Part shown: positions 57,410 through 64,000 of the stretch, piece after piece
Position numbering within the stretch: position 1 is the stretch's first letter
Layout of the letters: each line of letters begins with the position of its first letter
DNA from: Verrucomicrobiaceae bacterium E54
GTDB lineage: Bacteria > Verrucomicrobiota > Verrucomicrobiia > Verrucomicrobiales > Akkermansiaceae
Direction of reading: 5' to 3'
DNA length: 64,000 nucleotides
NCBI GenBank assembly: GCA_022548915.1
Contig: JAKZES010000007.1
Location: forward strand, 62,001-126,000
The notes under the pieces: model-generated
Databases searched by the model: none
What the model saw: only the letters and a program-made list of their open reading frames with translations
What the model was told of the DNA's origin: nothing
Program-made: the position numbers and the translations under genes

Positions 57410-58222
57410 ATGAAAACGACCGCACTCCTGCTCCTCCTCGCCGCCCCGGCGATCGCCGCCCCGCTCAAGTCGGCGAAAGTCACCCAGGCCGTCAACGACG
57501 TCAGCATCTACACCAGCTCGCGCGATCCCCGGCCCGCCAACGTCGGCGAAACCATCGGCGGCTCGAACTCGGTCCGCACCGGACGCGATTCGCGCGCGGA
57601 GCTGGTCTTCACCGACGAGACCGTCACCCGCCTCGGACAGAATTCCGTTTTCCGTTTCCGCAACGGCACCCGCGACGTCGAACTCGAGCGCGGCTCGGTG
57701 CTGCTCCAGGTGCCGAAGTCGGCGGGCGGTGCCACGATCCGCACCGCCACCGTCACCGCGGCCATCACCGGCACCACCTCGATGTTCGAGTACAGCCCCG
57801 GCCAGTGGGTCAAGCTGCTCACCCTCGAAGGCACCCAGAAACTCTACATCAACGGCCAGAAGGACCCGGTGCTGGTCCCCGCCGGTCAGATGATCGTGAT
57901 GCGGCCAAACGCGCGGGTTGTTCCCCAACCGGTCACCATCGACATCGCCAAGCTCGTCGCCACCTCGATTCTCGCGGGTAACAAGGTCTTTGGTCCGCTC
58001 CCTCAAAATTCGAAGAGTGCCATTGCCCGGACGATGAACCAGCAGCGTCAGCAGAAGCGCGAGGGCGGTCTCCTGCCGACCCGGCAGGTGGTCACCGGGC
58101 CCGGCGTCCGGGGCAGCACCAGCAAGACCGACGTCCGGCAGCCGACGATCCCCACCGAAGAGCCCTTCTTCCACGAGGGAAGTTTCTTCACCGAGCCCGG
58201 CATCCCGCAGGGAACTCCGTAG
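57410..58222 (+). CDS. FecR-domain secreted protein
   Basis: 270 residues. Signal peptide (TTALLLLLAAPAIAAPLK), then a FecR/DUF domain: GETIGGSNSVRTGRDSRAEL, FTDETVTRLGQNSVFRF, GSVLLQVPKSAGGATIRTATV, AITGTTSMFEYSPG. A basic linker (QQRQQKREGGLLPTR) and a low-complexity tail with TEEPFFHEGSFFTEP follow. FecR-like proteins of this class occur with CHASE2 cyclases as a surface-associated sensor; no sigma factor is adjacent. Confidence 0.87.
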   Translation: MKTTALLLLLAAPAIAAPLKSAKVTQAVNDVSIYTSSRDPRPANVGETIGGSNSVRTGRDSRAELVFTDETVTRLGQNSVFRFRNGTRDVELERGSVLLQVPKSAGGATIRTATVTAAITGTTSMFEYSPGQWVKLLTLEGTQKLYINGQKDPVLVPAGQMIVMRPNARVVPQPVTIDIAKLVATSILAGNKVFGPLPQNSKSAIARTMNQQRQQKREGGLLPTRQVVTGPGVRGSTSKTDVRQPTIPTEEPFFHEGSFFTEPGIPQGTP

Positions 58223-58272
58223 AATCCGCTTCCCCCGGTCGGCTTCCCGTTGTTCCCTCCGGGCACGCACTC

Positions 58273-58551
58273 ATGGAACTCGACCTCATCGACGTCCACT
58301 TCGACCTCAAGGCCTTCACTCCCAAGGAGGTCGAAGAGGCGATGGAGGACCCTTTCGCCATCCGCTTTCTTCCGGAAATCGACCGGCCGGACTCCGAAAC
58401 CCGTTTCTATGCGCTCGGGCGGACCGTCGGCGACCGGCATCTGTTCCTGTGCTTCTGGACGGACGGCAAGGTCGCCCGCGTGGTCGCCGCCCGGGAGGCG
58501 AGCGAGGGAGAACAACGCTTCTACGAGCGGAAATACGCCGAATTCAAGTAG
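58273..58551 (+). CDS. brnT: BrnT-like toxin (DUF497)
   Basis: 92 residues. FYALGRTVGDRHLFLCFWTD and VARVVAAREASEGEQRFYERKYAEF follow the BrnT ribonuclease layout (the beta-sheet GRT-x-x-HLFxxF and the terminal RxxSxxExxxYE). The gene lies 6 bases before the antitoxin. The first domain FDLKAFTPKEVEEAMEDPFAI is typical for the family. BrnT normally cuts mRNA and is blocked by BrnA. Confidence 0.8.
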   Translation: MELDLIDVHFDLKAFTPKEVEEAMEDPFAIRFLPEIDRPDSETRFYALGRTVGDRHLFLCFWTDGKVARVVAAREASEGEQRFYERKYAEFK

Positions 58552-58556
58552 CCGAG

Positions 58557-58829
58557 ATGAAAACAATCACCAATTGGGATGACATCCCGGATTTCGACGA
58601 CGAGAAGGACGAGGCGGAATTCTGGCTCGAACACGAGCTGGATGGGCGCCTGATGGCCGGCTCGATCCACCAGCCGGACTCACGCGAATCGACCACCATC
58701 ACCCTCCGCTTCGACCCCCGCATGCTGTCGCGCATCAAGCGCATCGCCCGCTCCCGCTTCCTCAACTACCAGTCGATGATGAAGCAGTGGCTCGCCGAGC
58801 GCCTCGAGGACGAGTTGCGGAAGCAGTAG
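58557..58829 (+). CDS. brnA: CopG/BrnA-type antitoxin
   Basis: 90 residues. Acidic helix DEKDEAEFWLEHELDG, then ESTTITLRFDPRMLSRIKRI and NYQSMMKQWLAERLEDEL, the BrnA/CopG ribbon-helix-helix pattern with the typical AEFWxxHxL N-terminal. It follows brnT, the canonical toxin-first order. Hairpin ACGCCCG ... CGGGCGT (58843-58869) closes the unit. Confidence 0.82.
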   Translation: MKTITNWDDIPDFDDEKDEAEFWLEHELDGRLMAGSIHQPDSRESTTITLRFDPRMLSRIKRIARSRFLNYQSMMKQWLAERLEDELRKQ

Positions 58830-58842
58830 CCCCCCCGATCGC

Positions 58843-58869
58843 ACGCCCGCCGGAGGCCTTTTCGGGCGT
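58843..58869 (+). terminator. Hairpin after the BrnTA-type pair
   Basis: Stem ACGCCCG/CGGGCGT with a 13-base loop containing TTTT, 13 bases after the antitoxin stop. No T-run follows, so it may be a weak or Rho-assisted terminator. Confidence 0.35.
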
Positions 58870-58879
58870 TGGAGTGACT

Positions 58880-58897
58880 TTGTGAAAAATTTCACAA
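58880..58897. promoter_or_regulatory. Rex-type operator upstream of nuoD
   Basis: TTGTGAA-AAAT-TTCACAA is an exact match to the Rex operator consensus TTGTGAANNNNTTCACAA, and the symmetry extends one base further on both sides (TTTGTGAAA ... TTTCACAAA, 58879-58898). It lies 52 bases before the nuoD ATG. Rex is an NADH/NAD+-responsive repressor of respiratory and fermentation genes; a rex gene is not in this window. Confidence 0.8.
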
Positions 58898-58949
58898 ACC
58901 CCTTGCCCGTGTCCCGGTCTTGCGTCCTGATTCTCCAGCCGGATTTTTC

Positions 58950-60200
58950 ATGAGCAGCCCCAAGACCACCGAATACGAGGCCCCGGATGTCGGCAGCAAG
59001 GCCGCCGATTATCATGCCGAGACCACCGACATGATGGGCGAAAAGATGGTGCTCAACATGGGCCCCTCGCACCCGGCGACCCACGGGGTGCTGCGCCTCG
59101 TCCTCGAACTCGATGGCGAGGTGATCGAAAAGGCGGACCCGGATGTCGGCTTCCTCCACCGCGGCGATGAGAAGATCGCCGAGTCGATGCACTACAACCA
59201 GTTCGTGCCCTACACCGACCGGCTCGACTACCTGGCCCCGCTCGCCAACAATGTCGCCTACGCCTGTGCGGTCGAGAAGCTGATGGGCTGGGAGCTCCCT
59301 CCCCGCGGCCAGGCACTGCGGGTGCTGTGCTGTGAACTGGCCCGCATCTCCTCGCACATGCTCGGCGTGGGGGTCTGCGCCATGGACGTCGGGGCGATGA
59401 CCGTGTTCCTTTACACCTTCACCGAGCGCGAGAAGGTCTACAACCTCTGCGAACAACTCACCGGCGCCCGCTTCACCACCTCCTACACCCGCGTCGGCGG
59501 CCAGGTCCGCGACATGCCCGATGGCTTCGCGGCGGCCGTGCGCAAGTTCCTCGACGAGTGCTCGGTGACCATCGACGAGGTTGCCAAGCTTCTCGACAAG
59601 AACCGGATCTTCATCGAGCGGATGGCCGACGTCGGCGTGATCCCGAAGAAGGACGCGATCGCCTGGGGCATCACCGGGCCGAACCTCCGGGGCTCGGGGG
59701 TCGCGCGCGACCTGCGGAAGGACAATCCGTATCTCGGTTACGAAACCTACGATTTCGACGTCCCCGTCGCCGATGAAGGCGACTGCTACTCCCGCTACCA
59801 GATCCGGATGGAGGAAATGCGGCAGTCGATCCGGATCTGTCGCCAGGTGCTCGACACGATGCCCGACGGCCCGGTCAACCTCGCCCACGACAAGGGCATC
59901 CTCCCGGACAAGGAGCGGGTCATGATGTCGATGGAGGAGCTCATCCACCACTTCATCGTCGCCACCCAGGGCATCGATGCGCCGCCCGGCGAGGTCTATT
60001 TCGGTGCGGAGAACCCGAAGGGTGAACTCGGTTTCTACATCCACTCGACCGGCGGCGGCGTGCCGAACCGCCTGAAGATCCGCAGCCCCTCCTTCTGCAA
60101 CCTCTCGCTTTGCTCCAGGCTTCTCCCGGGTCACATGGTTTCGGACATCCCCGCCATCCTCGGGTCGCTCGACTTCGTGATGGGCGAGTGTGACCGGTGA
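58950..60200 (+). CDS. nuoD: NADH-quinone oxidoreductase subunit D
   Basis: 416 residues, the 49-kDa subunit of Complex I. NMGPSHPATHGVLRLVLELDG, ADPDVGFLHRGDEKIAE, YTDRLDYLAPLANN (quinone site Tyr/His), RISSHMLGVGV, RVGGQVRDMPDG and GGGVPNRLKIRSPSFCNL are intact. The ATG at 58950 begins MSSPKTTEYE; a TTG at 58920 would add ten residues. No nuoA, B or C precedes it. First gene of nuoD-Trx-nuoE-nuoF. Confidence 0.96.
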   Translation: MSSPKTTEYEAPDVGSKAADYHAETTDMMGEKMVLNMGPSHPATHGVLRLVLELDGEVIEKADPDVGFLHRGDEKIAESMHYNQFVPYTDRLDYLAPLANNVAYACAVEKLMGWELPPRGQALRVLCCELARISSHMLGVGVCAMDVGAMTVFLYTFTEREKVYNLCEQLTGARFTTSYTRVGGQVRDMPDGFAAAVRKFLDECSVTIDEVAKLLDKNRIFIERMADVGVIPKKDAIAWGITGPNLRGSGVARDLRKDNPYLGYETYDFDVPVADEGDCYSRYQIRMEEMRQSIRICRQVLDTMPDGPVNLAHDKGILPDKERVMMSMEELIHHFIVATQGIDAPPGEVYFGAENPKGELGFYIHSTGGGVPNRLKIRSPSFCNLSLCSRLLPGHMVSDIPAILGSLDFVMGECDR

Positions 60201-60230
60201 CCTCCAACCACACGCCAACCATCCAAGAAC

Positions 60231-60905
60231 ATGAAGCTCCGCATCCTTCTCATCACCCTGTTGCTCTCCTCGCTGGCGACAGCCGCCTTCGAGCAATGGA
60301 CCAGCGCCGATGGACGCACCGCCACGATGAACCTCCTCTCCGTGACGGAGGTTGGCGGCGAGCTGGTCGGGCGCTTTTCCCTGCGTTCGGGCAAGGTGGT
60401 GGAATTGAAGGCCGGCGATCTTTCCGCCGAGGACGCGAAACGCCTGACCGAGTGGAAGCCGGACCGGGTCGGAGCCCGCGGCACCGGGGGTGACAGCGTC
60501 TTCGACGACTTCTTCGAAGGCAACCTGCTGCGACTCGACGGCAAGACCCTTGAGAGCTGTGACGTTCCAGAACCGGAGAAATACTACATTTTCTACTACA
60601 CGGCCTCATGGTGCGGCCCCTGCCAGCGCTACACCCCGTCGCTGGTGAAATGGTACAACGAGAACAAGAACGACCATTTTGAAATCGTCGTGATCACATG
60701 GGACCAGAACACCAGGGAAATGAAGGATTACGCCGTTTCCAAGAAGATGCCCTGGACCATTCTGAAGCAAAGCAAGGCCGACGACTTCCAGAAAAAGTTC
60801 CCCCATCAGGTTTCCGGGATTCCCTCCGTCATCACCTGCGGGCTGGATGGCAAGATCGTCAGCAGAACCGAATCCCTGGCCGAACTCGGCCAGCTCGTGA
60901 AGTAA
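60231..60905 (+). CDS. Exported thioredoxin-like protein with N-terminal SHD1-like domain
   Basis: 224 residues. Signal peptide (KLRILLITLLLSSLATA), then an SHD1-like segment (EQWTSADGRTATMNLLSVTE, VELKAGDLSAEDAKRL), and a thioredoxin domain with the active site TASWCGPCQRY (about residues 123-133) and nucleoredoxin-like body (WDQNTREMKDYAVSKKMPW, SGIPSVITCGLDG). The CxxC is intact, so disulfide chemistry in the periplasm is expected. It sits between nuoD and nuoE with gaps of 30 and 3 bases. The only other SHD1-Trx protein (18847) has the domains in the opposite order. Confidence 0.85.
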   Translation: MKLRILLITLLLSSLATAAFEQWTSADGRTATMNLLSVTEVGGELVGRFSLRSGKVVELKAGDLSAEDAKRLTEWKPDRVGARGTGGDSVFDDFFEGNLLRLDGKTLESCDVPEPEKYYIFYYTASWCGPCQRYTPSLVKWYNENKNDHFEIVVITWDQNTREMKDYAVSKKMPWTILKQSKADDFQKKFPHQVSGIPSVITCGLDGKIVSRTESLAELGQLVK

Positions 60906-60908
60906 GCC

Positions 60909-61484
60909 ATGTCCGAAGCCGTCCTCAAGGAACTGGTCGCGTCCCCGGAGACCCCGGGCACCAAGCATTTTCCCCCGTTCAAGCCGACCGACGAACTGGA
61001 GGCCGAGGCCACCCGTCGTCTGGCGCAGTTTCCGGATGACCACAAGCGCTCGGCGGTGCTCCCCATCCTGCACCACATCCAGCATCACCACGGTTTCATC
61101 AGCGCCGAAGCCATCCAGTGGACCGCCGACCGCCTCGGGATCGAGCCGATCAAGGTCGCCGAGGTCGTCACCTTCTACCCGGGCTTCCGACAGTCGGCGC
61201 CGGGCAAGTTCCACATCCGCGTCTGCCGCACCCTTTCCTGCGCGATGGGCGGCTCCTACGAGCTGATGGACCGGCTTTGCGAGATCACCGGCATCGACCG
61301 CAGCTCACTCGATCCGCATCACCATCCGATCGCCGTGTCCCCGTGCGGCACCTGGTCGGTGGAATTCGCCGAGTGCCTCGCCTCCTGCGGCACCGCGCCG
61401 GTGTGCCTGGTCAACGACGACTTCCACGAAGGCGTCGATGCGGACAAGTCCCGGCAACTCCTCGATCAATACGCCAAGGCCTGA
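60909..61484 (+). CDS. nuoE: NADH-quinone oxidoreductase subunit E
   Basis: 191 residues, the 24-kDa thioredoxin-like subunit with a 2Fe-2S cluster. Cluster ligands are CRTLSC (first pair, Cx4C) and ECLASCGTAP (second pair, Cx3C). The N-terminal helix region AVLPILHHIQHHHGFISAEA and VAEVVTFYPGFR are family signatures. Begins 3 bases after the thioredoxin gene and ends 7 bases before nuoF. Confidence 0.95.
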   Translation: MSEAVLKELVASPETPGTKHFPPFKPTDELEAEATRRLAQFPDDHKRSAVLPILHHIQHHHGFISAEAIQWTADRLGIEPIKVAEVVTFYPGFRQSAPGKFHIRVCRTLSCAMGGSYELMDRLCEITGIDRSSLDPHHHPIAVSPCGTWSVEFAECLASCGTAPVCLVNDDFHEGVDADKSRQLLDQYAKA

Positions 61485-61491
61485 GCAGACC

Positions 61492-62904
<1,413 letters not shown>

Positions 62905-62907
62905 TGG

Positions 62908-63444
62908 CTACTTCAAGGCGTCGAGCTTCGCCTGCAACTTGCGCCGCTTGCTGAGCATTTCCGCCTCGGCCTGCTGATACCGGCCTGCCCGGCTCACGCC
63001 GCTGATCAGAATCACCACGCCGATGCCGATGATGACGAAGCCGAACATGCCGAATCCACTCGGCCCTCCGGCTGAGCTCACGCCGGCCATCATGGCGAAC
63101 CAGACCAGCCCGGCCACCATCACCACCCCGGCCCCGAAGACCGACGCGAACACCGACGGCTTCGAGCGACTGCCGTCCTTGTTCTTCGTCATCATCCCCT
63201 CTCGCTGCGCCTGCCACTCCCGGTCGATCTGCTCGAGTTCGTTCTGAAGGCGAATGACCTTCAGGTCCTCCGACATGCGATCGGTCTTCTCTCCGATCTC
63301 CTCCAACAGGCGGGAATGGGTCGTCGTGGAATCGTGGACGATCTCCAGCTTGGAGCCGCAGAAGTTGCAGGTCACGAAGCGGATCGACTCGTCGACTTCC
63401 AAGTCGGCACCGCAGTTCTGGCAACAGACCGCTTTCACCTTCAT
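62908..63444 (-). CDS. Zinc-ribbon coiled-coil membrane protein, unknown
   Basis: 178 residues. N-terminal zinc ribbon (CCQNCGADLE, CNFCGSKLE), a coiled-coil stretch (LEEIGEKTDRMSEDLKVIRL, NELEQIDREWQAQREG), two membrane helices (VFASVFGAGVVMVAGLVWFA; FGMFGFVIIGIGVVILISG) and a charged tail (LSKRRKLQAKLDALK). Family not identified. Its stop lies 4 bases from the nuoF stop (convergent). The ATG at 63444 starts at the zinc ribbon. Confidence 0.75.
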   Translation of the reverse strand: MKVKAVCCQNCGADLEVDESIRFVTCNFCGSKLEIVHDSTTTHSRLLEEIGEKTDRMSEDLKVIRLQNELEQIDREWQAQREGMMTKNKDGSRSKPSVFASVFGAGVVMVAGLVWFAMMAGVSSAGGPSGFGMFGFVIIGIGVVILISGVSRAGRYQQAEAEMLSKRRKLQAKLDALK

Positions 63445-63507
63445 CGCCGGCATGCTGACAAGGATTGCCGGCAGGTGTCAGCTCCAAGATGATGGCGAAT
63501 TTGGAGA

Positions 63508-64000
63508 CTACCGTTTCGACAAGCGCGCCATGTAGAAGCCGTCGAAACCGGTGGTGCCCGGATCGACGGCATGGTCGTCCTCCATCTCCCACCGGGGGTC
63601 GCGCTCCCGCAGCGCCTCGACCTGACCCCGGTTCTCCGACGGCAGGACCGAGCAGGTCGCATAGACGAACTTCCCGCCTTCGCGCAGCATCTCCGGATAG
63701 TGGTCGAGCAGGCGGCGCTGGGTTCGGATCACCTTGGCCAGGCGTGCTTCGGTCAGACTCCACTTCAGATCCGGTTGCCGGCGAAGCGTTCCCAGTCCGG
63801 AGCAAGGGGCATCGATGAGCACCCGATCCGCCCAGCCACGCCACTTGGCCAGGCTTTGGTCATCCCATCTCTCGATCTTCAGATTCCGCAACCCGGCCCG
63901 CTTCGCCCGCTTCCACAATTCGTCGAGCCGCCGCTGACTGACGTCGAGCGCCACCACTTCCCCCTGCCCCTGCATCAGCGCCGCCAGATGGAGGGTCTTG
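63508..64000 (-). CDS. NOL1/NOP2/Sun-family RNA methyltransferase (N-terminus outside window)
   Basis: Partial, 163 residues of the C-terminal SAM domain. Present: KTLHLAALMQGQGEVVALD (SAM site), DAPCSGLGTLRRQPDLKWSL with the motif PCSG, and ATCSVLPSENRGQVE with the catalytic TCS. These are the two cysteines of m5C-methyltransferases that act on rRNA or tRNA. RsmB is likely but the N-terminal NusB-like domain lies beyond the right edge, so the subfamily is open. Confidence 0.88.
   Translation of the reverse strand, partial: KTLHLAALMQGQGEVVALDVSQRRLDELWKRAKRAGLRNLKIERWDDQSLAKWRGWADRVLIDAPCSGLGTLRRQPDLKWSLTEARLAKVIRTQRRLLDHYPEMLREGGKFVYATCSVLPSENRGQVEALRERDPRWEMEDDHAVDPGTTGFDGFYMARLSKR

Overview
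The window is a 64 kb, GC-rich chromosomal stretch of a Gram-negative bacterium, most likely a member of the Verrucomicrobiota (Verrucomicrobiia, perhaps a Luteolibacter/Haloferula-like lineage). The evidence is LpxI-type lipid A synthesis, outer-membrane barrel proteins, lipoproteins, small SHD1-thioredoxin proteins, DUF4259, MtfA, FecR and CHASE2-cyclase genes, and short palindromes and low-complexity repeats between genes. Placement rests on gene style and protein wording, not on a 16S gene. No phage, insertion sequence, rRNA operon or CRISPR array is visible.

Layout. 1-5.2 kb: arginine-phosphorylation pair mcsA-mcsB, a branched-chain aminotransferase, 5-formyl-THF cyclo-ligase, apaG, thiD. 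5.2-10 kb: ykgJ-like gene and peptidoglycan amidase flanked by two copies of an inverted-repeat element, then mfd. 10-16 kb: polyphosphate block (ppk2, ppx-like, ppk1) plus an SMP-30 lactonase. 16-20.6 kb: GNAT, lpxI, tRNA-Leu(CAA), trxB, thioredoxin-fold lipoprotein, ribE. 20.6-28 kb: an eleven-gene, tightly overlapping Mrp/Mbh-type cation antiporter operon with three MrpD-like subunits. 28-32.8 kb: membrane proteins, MtfA peptidase, CorA-like protein, a DUF433/DUF5615 toxin-antitoxin pair, eukaryotic-type hisA. 33-37.3 kb: sucA-sucB (2-oxoglutarate dehydrogenase). 37.4-41.3 kb: orphan ABC ATPase, DUF3592, yqeY, ispD, M16 peptidase. 41.3-50.3 kb: relic of a VWA gene, RHH/PIN pair, GntR/LacI-type regulator, VWA protein, large lipoprotein, polyprenyl synthase and secreted proteins. 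50.5-54.5 kb: nrdR, HIT, lipase, SufR-like regulator, cyclic-nucleotide-type domain protein. 54.5-58.9 kb: CHASE2 adenylate/guanylate cyclase, outer-membrane barrel, FecR protein, BrnT-like toxin-antitoxin. 58.9-64 kb: nuoD, thioredoxin, nuoE, nuoF behind a perfect Rex-type operator, then a zinc-ribbon protein and the start of a NOL1/NOP2/Sun rRNA methyltransferase.

Energy metabolism is a running theme: TCA-cycle E1/E2, part of Complex I under a probable NADH/NAD+ switch, a Na+/H+ antiporter complex related to Complex I, and polyphosphate enzymes. Many adjacent genes overlap by 1-4 bases, so translational coupling is common. Several single genes have -10 boxes about 6-9 bases before the start codon, which suggests leaderless or very short-leader transcripts.

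The most interesting points are the Mbh-ordered antiporter operon without a hydrogenase, the Rex box before an incomplete nuo cluster that contains a thioredoxin gene, the dispersed repeat families, and two gene-end duplications (sucB and VWA).
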